A stretch of 64,000 nucleotides of DNA, taken from the NCBI GenBank assembly GCA_963824705.1, contig CAWGQE010000003.1, positions 2,170,001-2,234,000 on the forward strand, given 5' to 3'. A model generated the notes under the pieces. That model did no database searches. It was not told the origin of the DNA and saw only the letters and a list, made by a program, of their open reading frames with translations. Position numbers and translations under genes: made by a program. This stretch comes from VRUE01 sp963824705 (GTDB lineage Bacteria > Actinomycetota > Thermoleophilia > Solirubrobacterales > 70-9). This document shows, piece by piece, positions 8,647-15,515 of this stretch (position 1 is its first letter; each line of letters begins with the position of its first letter).

Positions 8647-9306
8647 CTACTCGGCCAGGCCGGCACCCAGATAGGGCGCCATCATGAACTCGGTGAGTTC
8701 GGGCAGAAGGTCCTCGGCCCGCTCGGCCTCGCCGCGACGAATCTGCTGGTAGACGATCCAGGCGACACCACCGACCAGCGTCTCGGCGATCGTGTCGGGC
8801 AGCCGCTCGTCGCGTGGCAGTGTCTGCCTTGTCAGCCCGACGAAGGTCTCGAGCGAGTCCTCATAGCGCTTGGTTGTCGCCGGTGTGGCGGAGAGCGCCT
8901 CGATCATGCACATCCGCGCCAGCGTCGGCTGCTCGGCGACGAAACCGAGAAAGGCGGCAAGCCCGGCCTCGACCCGGTCCTGCCAGTCCTCGTCACGGTC
9001 GGCGCCCGCTTCCTCGACGCGGCGAAGAACCTCGTCCCGGGCGGCGTCGAAGGCGGCGAGGAAGACCTCCTCCTTGCCCTCGAAGTTGTCGTAGAGCGTT
9101 TTACGGGCGACGCCGGCTCGCTTGACGATGTCGGAGATCTTGGTTGCCTCATACCCCTGTTCGGCGGTCAGCTCGGCCAAGGCGTCCATGATGCGCCGCT
9201 GCTTGTGCAGCGCGATGAACTCGCGCGGAAGCGGCGGACGGACGGACGGGGCGGGGCGTTTTTGCGTCTGCCTCTCCTGCGTCCCCCCTTTTCCCCGTGG
9301 CGTCAT
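8647..9306 (-). CDS. TetR-family regulator
   Basis: The TetR HTH is ALAELTAEQGYEATKISDIVKRAGVARKTLYDNFEGKEEVFLAAFDAARDEV, followed by an all-helical effector domain ending LLPELTEFMMAPYLGAGLAE. The frame extends to 9345, but that extension would cover part of the nested inverted repeat at 9311-9370, so ATG 9306 (MTPRGKGG) is preferred, giving 219 aa. It is divergent from the next TetR gene, and the shared intergenic palindrome suggests cross- or autoregulation. Confidence 0.88.
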   Translation of the reverse strand: MTPRGKGGTQERQTQKRPAPSVRPPLPREFIALHKQRRIMDALAELTAEQGYEATKISDIVKRAGVARKTLYDNFEGKEEVFLAAFDAARDEVLRRVEEAGADRDEDWQDRVEAGLAAFLGFVAEQPTLARMCMIEALSATPATTKRYEDSLETFVGLTRQTLPRDERLPDTIAETLVGGVAWIVYQQIRRGEAERAEDLLPELTEFMMAPYLGAGLAE

Positions 9307-9310
9307 AAAA

Positions 9311-9370
9311 CAAGGATACCCGTGGTCGCCGAATTTCCAATGCACGTCGGCGACTTTTCTGGTACCCTTG
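9311..9370. promoter_or_regulatory. Nested inverted repeat between divergent tetR genes
   Basis: The outer arms CAAGGATACC (9311-9320) and GGTACCCTTG (9361-9370) match at 9 of 10 positions. The inner arms GTCGCCGA (9325-9332) and TCGGCGAC (9347-9354) are perfect. The position between two divergent TetR genes fits a shared operator, as is usual for this family. The binding protein is not known. Confidence 0.55.
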
Positions 9371-9411
9371 GAGGGCCTGCATATTTTCTAAAAGAAACGC
9401 GTAGGTTCCTT

Positions 9412-10167
9412 ATGGCACTAGAGAGGGTAATGCTCAGCAGGGAGAAGCTGGCGGATGCGGTTGGAGACCGCTGGTCAGACTCGGAACTCAGCGAGGCCCT
9501 GGCCCTGCTGACTCGCGCTGACGGCCGTTTCCCGGCCGGGGTCAGGACGCTGTCGGCGGATCTGGTCAAAGCGGTCCAGCGCGAGCGCCTGCTGGCGGCG
9601 ATGATCGGCGCGGCGACCGAGATCGGCTACAACAACCTCACGGTGCAGAATGTACTTACCCGCGCCGGCATCTCGCGGCCGACGTTCTACGAGCAGTTCG
9701 GAGACAAGGAAGACTGCTTCCTCGCCGCCTTCGACGCCGCGGCGGGCCGGATGCGAGCGCGGATCGAGGCGGCCGGCCTCGACGCCGGGCCCACCTGGCG
9801 CGACCAACTGCGCTGCGGCATCGCTGAGCTGCTGCGCTTCATCGTGGACGAGCCCGAAGAGGCTCGCATCGTGATCGTCGAGGCGCGGGCATCGAGTCCA
9901 GCGGGGCTGCGACGCCGCGACGAGCTACTCGACCACTTCGCCGGCTGTGTCGACGCCTTGGTCAGGGAGGACCTGGACGATCCCCCTTCGGCAATCGCCG
10001 CTGCCGGGGTCGTCGGTGGGATCGAATCGGTGCTCTACGCACGCCTGCAGAAAGGCGAGACCGAGGATCTCGACGCGCTCCTCCCCTCGCTGATGTATTT
10101 CGCCGTCCTCTCTTACGTCGGCCGCGAGGCGGCCGGCGAGGAGATGGACGACGCGGCCCTTGCCTAG
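9412..10167 (+). CDS. TetR-family regulator with N-terminal extension
   Basis: A 251 aa protein from ATG 9412; an in-frame ATG at 9430 is an alternative. About 45 residues precede the HTH (SREKLADAVGDRWSDSELSEALALLTRADGRFP). The HTH is ERLLAAMIGAATEIGYNNLTVQNVLTRAGISRPTFYEQFGDKEDCFLAAFDAA. The ligand domain ends LLPSLMYFAVLSYVGREAAGEE, like the two TetR genes upstream. Starts further upstream would read through the intergenic palindrome and are rejected. It converges with the MerR-like gene. Confidence 0.88.
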   Translation: MALERVMLSREKLADAVGDRWSDSELSEALALLTRADGRFPAGVRTLSADLVKAVQRERLLAAMIGAATEIGYNNLTVQNVLTRAGISRPTFYEQFGDKEDCFLAAFDAAAGRMRARIEAAGLDAGPTWRDQLRCGIAELLRFIVDEPEEARIVIVEARASSPAGLRRRDELLDHFAGCVDALVREDLDDPPSAIAAAGVVGGIESVLYARLQKGETEDLDALLPSLMYFAVLSYVGREAAGEEMDDAALA

Positions 10168-10178
10168 GTCCCAGGCGC

Positions 10179-10970
10179 TCAGCGCTTGCCGCGCTTGCCT
10201 GAGCGCTTGCTCGGGCGAGCGGCGAGCCGCAGAGTGCGCTCGCTCTCCTTCTCGACCGCCTCCCCCATCGCGATCTGGAAGGTCGCCAGCAGAGCGCCGG
10301 CGGCGAGCGGCCGCATCCGTTCGAGCGCCTCGCTCATCCGTGGCCAGTCGCGCTCGGGCCGGCCGGCCCGATCGAATGGCTGCCACACCTCCTTGACGAA
10401 AAGATCGACGAAGGCGCGCGCGGCGCCGTCGGCATGGCGGCGCAGTTTCTCCGCGGTTACGAGGGCGCCCTCGGCGCCGACTCCGAGCTCGGCCAGCTCG
10501 GCGGCGGCGCGCAGCAGTTGGGGACTGATCACCTCGACACGGCCGTCAAGCAGGGGGCGGAAGATTCCCAACTTCTCCGCTCGACGCATCAGCTTGGCGT
10601 CAACGGGATCGCCCCAGATCCTCGCCAACTCGTCGGCGTCGACGATCTCCGGCGCCTCGTCTTCGAAAGGGGCACGGAGGGCACGGGTGAAATCGAAGAT
10701 CGCCGAGGCCGAGCCGTCACCGCTGTCGAGCACGCGGCGTATCGCCTCCAGGTTTAGCCCGTCCGCCTGCATCTCACGGGTCAACTCGATCCGCGCGACG
10801 TGCTCCTCGCCGTAGTAACCGGTACGCCCGCGAACCGTGGGCGGTGGCAACAGTCCTCGCGTCTGGTGGGCGCGAATGTTGCGGACGGTCATCCCGGTTC
10901 GCTCCGCAAGCTGGCGGATCGTCATCTCGCCCTCGGCGGGCTTGGCACCCTTGGAACCGTTACCGCTCAT
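10179..10970 (-). CDS. MerR-family regulator with long effector domain
   Basis: The N-terminal HTH is MTIRQLAERTGMTVRNIRAHQTRGLLPPPTVRGRTGYYGEEHVARIELTREMQ, a MerR DNA-binding domain. About 190 further residues contain DADELARIWGDPVDAKLMRRAEKLGIFRPLLDGRVEVISPQLLRAAAELAELG, reminiscent of large MerR-like regulators with a helical C-terminal domain. The tail is basic (RPSKRSGKRGKR). ATG 10970 is preferred; the frame extends to 10997, where it would overlap the SDR gene by 8 bp. It may be co-transcribed with the upstream SDR. Confidence 0.85.
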   Translation of the reverse strand: MSGNGSKGAKPAEGEMTIRQLAERTGMTVRNIRAHQTRGLLPPPTVRGRTGYYGEEHVARIELTREMQADGLNLEAIRRVLDSGDGSASAIFDFTRALRAPFEDEAPEIVDADELARIWGDPVDAKLMRRAEKLGIFRPLLDGRVEVISPQLLRAAAELAELGVGAEGALVTAEKLRRHADGAARAFVDLFVKEVWQPFDRAGRPERDWPRMSEALERMRPLAAGALLATFQIAMGEAVEKESERTLRLAARPSKRSGKRGKR

Positions 10971-10989
10971 CTGAGTGCATGGTATGCGG

Positions 10990-11700
10990 CTAACCACTGA
11001 GCGGCAGGCGCTGGCCGTTCATCTCCTCAGCGGCATCGGAGCAGAGGAAGGCGATCGCCGCTCCGATGTGCTCGGCCGGGGTGAACGAAGAAAAGTCCCC
11101 GTCGGGGTTCTCCTCTTTCATCTGCTGAGTGAGGATCGCGTCGATGACGACGATGTTGGCCGTCGCGGCGGTGCCGGTAAAGCCGTCGGCGAGGGCGAGC
11201 GTCCAGGCCTCGGCGGCGGCCTTGGCCGCGGCATAGGCGGCGTTGGAGTTCGATGGCGCCTGCGCCTGCTTGGCGGAGACGAGGACGAAGCGGCCGCGCT
11301 CAGAGTCGAGGAGCGCATCGTGGAAGGCGCGGGTGGTGTGCTGGACGGTGCGGATCAGGAGGTCGTGGAGCAGAGTCCAGTCCGAGAGCGGCGCCTCGTG
11401 CAGCGCCTGTCCCCCACGCCAGCCACCGACCAGGTGCAGCAGGCCGTCGACCCGGCCGAAGCGCTCGAGCAGCGCCGCACACCAAGCCCGCGCCGCGTCC
11501 TCGTCGAGCAGGTCGACCCCGCGCCCGTCCCAGCGCTCGGCCGGCAATCCCAGCTCGGTCCCGACTTCGTCGACGCGGTCCTGGGTGTGGTCAGCGGCTG
11601 CGACGGTCGCACCGTCAGCCGCCAAACGCTCGGCCACGACCGGCCCCAAGCCACCGCCGATACCGGCGATGGCGAAGACACGGCCGTCGAGGGTGCTCAT
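10990..11700 (-). CDS. SDR-family oxidoreductase
   Basis: A 236 aa Rossmann-fold dehydrogenase. The cofactor loop is AGIGGGLG (residues 12-19) instead of the usual TGxxxGIG. The acidic AADHTQD after the second strand suggests NAD preference. The catalytic set is S142, Y156 and K160 (YAAAK). The C-terminal PAEHIGAAIAFLCSDAAEEMNGQRLPLSG is typical of the family. The substrate is unknown. The gene starts 2 bp from the tRNA-Tyr 3' end. Confidence 0.88.
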   Translation of the reverse strand: MSTLDGRVFAIAGIGGGLGPVVAERLAADGATVAAADHTQDRVDEVGTELGLPAERWDGRGVDLLDEDAARAWCAALLERFGRVDGLLHLVGGWRGGQALHEAPLSDWTLLHDLLIRTVQHTTRAFHDALLDSERGRFVLVSAKQAQAPSNSNAAYAAAKAAAEAWTLALADGFTGTAATANIVVIDAILTQQMKEENPDGDFSSFTPAEHIGAAIAFLCSDAAEEMNGQRLPLSG

Positions 11701-11701
11701 A

Positions 11702-11783
11702 TGGGGGAGGCAGGATTCGAACCTGCGTAGGCATAGCCAACTGGTTTACAGCCAGTCTCCTTTAACCACTCGGACACTCCCCC
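11702..11783 (-). tRNA. tRNA-Tyr (anticodon GTA)
   Basis: Class II tRNA read on the minus strand. The acceptor GGGGGAG pairs with CTCCCCC; the anticodon stem ACTGG/CCAGT encloses the loop CTGTAAA, giving GTA; a long variable arm and the T arm GCAGG-TTCGAAT-CCTGC follow. The discriminator is A and CCA is not encoded. The length is 82 nt. Confidence 0.96.
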
Positions 11784-11811
11784 GAGGCGGTGCGAGTTTA
11801 TCGGGGGAGCG

Positions 11812-12189
11812 TCAGATCTCGACGCCCAAGCGGGCGGCCATCTGCTCGTTGAAGGCGGTGAGGGCCGACATCGGGCGCATGAAGACGGTCAGCTCCTTGA
11901 CCAGGCCCTGCTCGTCGAGCTCGAGGAAATCGATGCCCTCCAGCTCGCGGTCGCCCACGCGGGCTTTGAAGCGCAGGACGACGGTGCGCTCGTCGGCAAG
12001 CTCGTCGAGGTAGCGGAAGTCCTCCAAGGTGGCGGCGACGTGGGTGAGGACCTGAGTCACGATCTCACGGCCCTCGAAGCCACGAAAGAGGATCGGGCTG
12101 TGCAGGACGACGTCCTCGCGCAGCGTCGCCTCGGCGGCATCCAGGTCCTTGGCCTCGACAGCGAGGCGGAATGGGTGCGGAGCAGCCAT
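11812..12189 (-). CDS. SnoaL-like / NTF2-fold protein
   Basis: A 125 aa polypeptide from ATG 12189 (MAAPHPFRLAVEAKDLDAAE); two extra codons upstream are possible. The single NTF2-like domain has LREDVVLHSPILFRGFEGREIVTQVL, the internal strand VVLRFKARVGDRELEGIDFLELDEQGLVKELTVFMRP and a terminal helix. Catalytic residues are not identifiable. It lies downstream of the nitroreductase gene, separated by a 40-bp palindrome, so read-through is probably limited. Confidence 0.83.
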   Translation of the reverse strand: MAAPHPFRLAVEAKDLDAAEATLREDVVLHSPILFRGFEGREIVTQVLTHVAATLEDFRYLDELADERTVVLRFKARVGDRELEGIDFLELDEQGLVKELTVFMRPMSALTAFNEQMAARLGVEI

Positions 12190-12204
12190 GCACACACACT
12201 ACCT

Positions 12205-12244
12205 GGGGCGACTTAGTGGTCCTATAGGACCACTAAGTCGCCCC
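12205..12244. terminator. 40-bp perfect palindrome between nitroreductase and SnoaL-like genes
   Basis: Each half-site is GGGGCGACTTAGTGGTCCTA and its exact reverse complement, meeting at the centre with no spacer. In RNA it would form an 18-bp stem with a TATA tetraloop. It starts 1 bp after the nitroreductase stop codon and ends 15 bp before the next ATG. No T-run follows on either strand. A transcription terminator or attenuator is the likeliest role; a large operator is the alternative. Confidence 0.7.
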
Positions 12245-12245
12245 A

Positions 12246-12707
12246 TTAGCGCGGCTCGAGCACGAACAGCGCGATGTCGCGGTCGGTGCGTGCCTCGTAT
12301 TCGTCGAAGCCCGAGTACTGCTCGTTGTGCTTGCGCCAGAGATCGGCCCGCTCATCTCCCTCCGCCACCCGTGCCCGCACCGGCCGGCGGCGGCGCCCCA
12401 CCTCCACCTCGGCCTCCGGGTTGGCCTTCAGGTTTAGCGACCAGGCGGGGGTGCGGTTGTGGCCGGCGTTGGAGCCGATCACAACCAGGCTCTCGCCGTC
12501 GGCGAGGTAGACGACCGGGGCGGTGCGCGCCTGGCCGGATTTGCGGCCGGTCGTCGTCAGCAACAACACCGGCGCCTCATTGATCTTCCCTCCGATACGC
12601 CCACCAGAGAGCCTGTAGAGGGGGATGTTGAGCTTGCCGGTCCAACGCAGGCCGGTCGCGCCCATCAACTGCGAGGCACGCGAATAGAACTTGTCCCCGG
12701 AAGGCAC
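12246..12707 (-). CDS. Deazaflavin (F420)-dependent nitroreductase-family protein
   Basis: A 153 aa split beta-barrel protein of the Ddn-like family. It contains NIPLYRLSGGRIGG, VLLLTTTGRKSGQARTAPVVYLADGESLVVIGSNAGHNRTPAWSLNLKANPEAEVEV and the end DRDIALFVLEPR. The TTTGRKSG and SNAG segments are the family hallmarks for deazaflavin binding. It presumably reduces quinones or other small electrophiles with F420H2; the substrate is unknown. Its position 15 bp from sigA on the same strand suggests possible co-transcription. Confidence 0.9.
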   Translation of the reverse strand: MPSGDKFYSRASQLMGATGLRWTGKLNIPLYRLSGGRIGGKINEAPVLLLTTTGRKSGQARTAPVVYLADGESLVVIGSNAGHNRTPAWSLNLKANPEAEVEVGRRRRPVRARVAEGDERADLWRKHNEQYSGFDEYEARTDRDIALFVLEPR

Positions 12708-12722
12708 GGCGACAGTATGCCG

Positions 12723-13844
12723 TCAGGACGCTTCCCGGAGCATTTGAGCCTCGGGAAGGTGCTGAAGTTTTTTCAGCGTGTTGTTCTCGATCTGGCGGAT
12801 CCGCTCGCGAGTGACGCCGAACGTGTTGCCCACCTCCTCGAGCGTCAGTGGCTCCAGGCCGGTGAGGCCGTAGCGAAGCTCGATCACCTGCCGCTCGCGC
12901 TCGGGCAACGCCGAGAGCGCTTTGCGCACGCCCTCCTTCTGCATGTGTTCGCTCGCCTCTTCGAAGGGCTCGGCAACGGTGTCGTCGGCGACGAAATCGC
13001 CGAGCTCGGAATCGTCCTCGTCACCCACCGGTTTCTCCAGCGAGACCGGCAGCTGCGCGACGCGAAGGATCTCCCGCACTTCGGCCAGCGGCCAGCGCAG
13101 CTCCTCCGCGATCTCGGCCGGCTCCGGCTCGCGACCGAAGCGCTGCACAAGCTGGCGCTCGACGTGGGCGACGCGGTTCAGCTTCTCGACCATGTGCACG
13201 GGGATGCGGATCGTCCGCGCCTTGTCGGCAATCGCCCGGGTCACCGCTTGCCGGATCCACCAGGTCGCGTACGTGGAGAACTTGTAGCCACGCCGGTAGT
13301 CGAACTTCTCCACGGCCCGGATCAAGCCCAGCGAACCCTCCTGGATCAGGTCGAGAAAGCTGAGGCCGCGACCCAGATAGCCTTTCGCGATCGAGACGAC
13401 GAGCCGCAGGTTGGCCTCGACCATCTGCCGCTTGGCGATCATGTCGCCGCGCTCGATCCGCTTCGCCAGTTCGACCTCCTGGGCGGCGGTGAGCAGGTCG
13501 ACCCGGCCGATCGAGCGCAGGTAGAGACGCAGAGAATCGAGGCTTGGTTCGATCGTCAAGTCCAGCTCCTGCTTGCGCCCCGCGCCGTTGGTGGACTCGG
13601 CGCGTTGCTCCTTGTAAGCGCTGACGCCGTCCTCGGCGATCACTTCCACACCGTGCTCGACCAGGTGGGCGTGCAGGCCGGCGACCTGCTCCTTGGTCAC
13701 CTCCACCTCCTCGAGTGTGGAGGCGATCTGCTCGAAGGTGAGATACCCGCGATCGCGGCCAAGCGCAACCAGCGACTGGAGCTCCTGTGGCCCCGCCGGC
13801 TGCTCGCTCGAATCCTGATTCAGCCCCTGAGGGACCGTCTCCAA
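12723..13844 (-). CDS. sigA: Primary RNA polymerase sigma factor (RpoD/SigA type)
   Basis: Directs RNA polymerase to housekeeping promoters. Regions appear in order: a region 1.1-like segment (LVALGRDRGYLTFEQIASTLEEVEVTKEQV), region 1.2 (DSLRLYLRSIGRVDLLTAAQEVELAKRIERGD), region 2 (ANLRLVVSIAKGYLGRGLSFLDLIQEGSLGLIRAVEKFDYRRGYKFSTYATWWIRQAV), region 3 and region 4.2 (LTLEEVGNTFGVTRERIRQIE). The long non-conserved insert of E. coli RpoD is absent. At 373 aa with a region 1.1-like start it fits a group 1 factor; a group 2 paralogue cannot be excluded from this window. Confidence 0.92.
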   Translation of the reverse strand: METVPQGLNQDSSEQPAGPQELQSLVALGRDRGYLTFEQIASTLEEVEVTKEQVAGLHAHLVEHGVEVIAEDGVSAYKEQRAESTNGAGRKQELDLTIEPSLDSLRLYLRSIGRVDLLTAAQEVELAKRIERGDMIAKRQMVEANLRLVVSIAKGYLGRGLSFLDLIQEGSLGLIRAVEKFDYRRGYKFSTYATWWIRQAVTRAIADKARTIRIPVHMVEKLNRVAHVERQLVQRFGREPEPAEIAEELRWPLAEVREILRVAQLPVSLEKPVGDEDDSELGDFVADDTVAEPFEEASEHMQKEGVRKALSALPERERQVIELRYGLTGLEPLTLEEVGNTFGVTRERIRQIENNTLKKLQHLPEAQMLREAS

Positions 13845-13952
13845 CGGCTCGATATCACTGCCTCCACTGCAACCCTGTTCCCCTCCCGGGGGCCGGCCCC
13901 ATCGCTCCGACCCTCGGGAGTATAGGGAGCAAATCGCCTACGCTTCATGCTC

Positions 13953-14960
13953 ATGGCAACCCACTCCACCACCCCTCTGGCAGCGACCACCCCCGATGTG
14001 CAGTCCGGAACCCCCGACACTCAGGTGAGCCTCTCGCGGGTCGGTGTTACCGGAGTCGAGAAGGTGATCCGGGTCAAGTCGAATGGCACCGAGAACCTCT
14101 ACCACGCGGATTTCGAGTGCTTCGTCGACCTCAACCCGCGCCAGGCGGGCGTCCACATGTCGCGCTTCGAGGAAATCGTCGGCGAGGCGATCGACGAGGT
14201 CGTCCTCGGCGAGGCCTTCCACGCCGAGGTGCTCGCCGCTCACATCGCCCAGCGGGTTCGCGAGCGCCAGGGCGGGCTGCGAGCCGAGGTCTCGGTCACC
14301 GCGCGCTACCCGGAGACGGTCACTACCCCGGTCAGCGGCATCAGCACCCAGGAGATCTACGTGCTGCTCGGCACCGCGGTCGACTCCCTGCGCGGCACCC
14401 GAACGCTGACCGGCGTCCAGGCCCAGGGGATGACCGCCTGCCCCTGCGCGCAGGAGATGGTCGGCGGCCTCGCCCGCGAACGGCTCGCCGAGCGCGGCTT
14501 CGACGCCGAGCAGATCGAGACTGCGATCGAGGCGGTGCCGATCGCCACCCACAACCAGCGCGGCATCGGCACCCTCCATATCGGCTGCCCGGAGGGCGGG
14601 CCGGCGTGGATCGACGCACCCGAGCTGCTGCGGATCGTCGAGCAGTCGATGAGCTCGGAGATCTACGAGTTGATGAAGCGCCCCGACGAGCTGGCGGTCG
14701 TCGCCAAGGCGCACTCGCAGCCGCGCTTCGTCGAGGACTGCGTGCGGGAGATGGTGCGCCGGGTCACCAGCGACTATCCGGACCTGCCGGGCGACGCCTT
14801 CGTGATGGCCCGTCAGGAGAACCTCGAGACGATTCACCGTCACAACGTCGTCGCTGAGCGCTACGGCAAGCTCGACGACCTACGCGCGGAGCTTGCCAGC
14901 GGCGAGCACCAGCGCCGCCACACGACCATGCGCGAGTGGCTAGAGGCCCCGGCGAGTTAG
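13953..14960 (+). CDS. folE2: GTP cyclohydrolase FolE2 (type IB)
   Basis: Converts GTP to 7,8-dihydroneopterin triphosphate, the first step of folate synthesis. The sequence carries the COG1469 signature GMTACPCAQEMV, whose cysteine is the metal ligand/catalytic residue, with upstream HxxRFEE-type residues (VHMSRFEEIVGEAI) and downstream THNQRGIGTLHIGCPEG. ATG 13953 (MATHSTT) is preferred over ATG 13947. It is divergent from sigA across about 105 bp. FolE2 works with several metals and often replaces zinc-dependent FolE; no clear Zur box was seen. Confidence 0.9.
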   Translation: MATHSTTPLAATTPDVQSGTPDTQVSLSRVGVTGVEKVIRVKSNGTENLYHADFECFVDLNPRQAGVHMSRFEEIVGEAIDEVVLGEAFHAEVLAAHIAQRVRERQGGLRAEVSVTARYPETVTTPVSGISTQEIYVLLGTAVDSLRGTRTLTGVQAQGMTACPCAQEMVGGLARERLAERGFDAEQIETAIEAVPIATHNQRGIGTLHIGCPEGGPAWIDAPELLRIVEQSMSSEIYELMKRPDELAVVAKAHSQPRFVEDCVREMVRRVTSDYPDLPGDAFVMARQENLETIHRHNVVAERYGKLDDLRAELASGEHQRRHTTMREWLEAPAS

Positions 14961-15512
14961 TCCGCCGGACCGCGCCTCCCGCTCTTCCTCCAGCCGGCGC
15001 CGTATGCCCAAGAAGTAGTCAGCGCCACTGATCAGCGTCGCGGCGACCGCGACGTAGACGAGCACGTTGACCCAGGTCGGGGCCGGGTTGGCGGCGATCA
15101 GGGCAAATATGGCCGCGATCTGCAGGACCGTCTTCAGCTTGCCCATCCAGCTGGCGGCGATCACGACGCCGCGCTCGGCGGCGATCGCCCGCAGTCCCGT
15201 GACGGCGATCTCGCGGGCGATGATCACCATCGCGACCCAGGCCTGCAGGCGGTTCAGCGAGACGAGCGAGACGAGCGCGGCGGTGATCAGGAGCTTGTCG
15301 GCGAGCGGGTCCATCAGCTTGCCGAAGGTGGTGACGGCGTCGCGCGAGCGGGCGAAGTAGCCGTCGAGGCCGTCGGTGAGAGCGGCGAGGGCGAAGACCG
15401 CGGCGGCCAGCTCGTCGCCGTTCGGCGTCTCGCCGAGCAGGGCGACGACGACGACCGGCACGGCGAGGATGCGAAGCAGGGTGAGCGCGTTGGGCAGGTT
15501 GAGCGGGAACAC
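14940..15512 (-). CDS. pgsA: CDP-diacylglycerol-glycerol-3-phosphate 3-phosphatidyltransferase (PgsA-like)
   Basis: Membrane enzyme of phosphatidylglycerol synthesis. The CDP-alcohol phosphotransferase motif D-G-x2-A-R-x8-G-x3-D-x3-D is intact (DGYFARSRDAVTTFGKLMDPLAD). It starts PLNLPNALTLLRILAVPVVV, as in PgsA, with about five or six membrane segments in 190 aa. GTG is the start, 3 bp after the MMPL stop, so translational coupling is likely. Its 3' end overlaps folE2 by 21 bp in convergent orientation. Confidence 0.88.
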   Translation of the reverse strand: MFPLNLPNALTLLRILAVPVVVVALLGETPNGDELAAAVFALAALTDGLDGYFARSRDAVTTFGKLMDPLADKLLITAALVSLVSLNRLQAWVAMVIIAREIAVTGLRAIAAERGVVIAASWMGKLKTVLQIAAIFALIAANPAPTWVNVLVYVAVAATLISGADYFLGIRRRLEEEREARSGGLTRRGL

Positions 15513-15515
15513 CGC

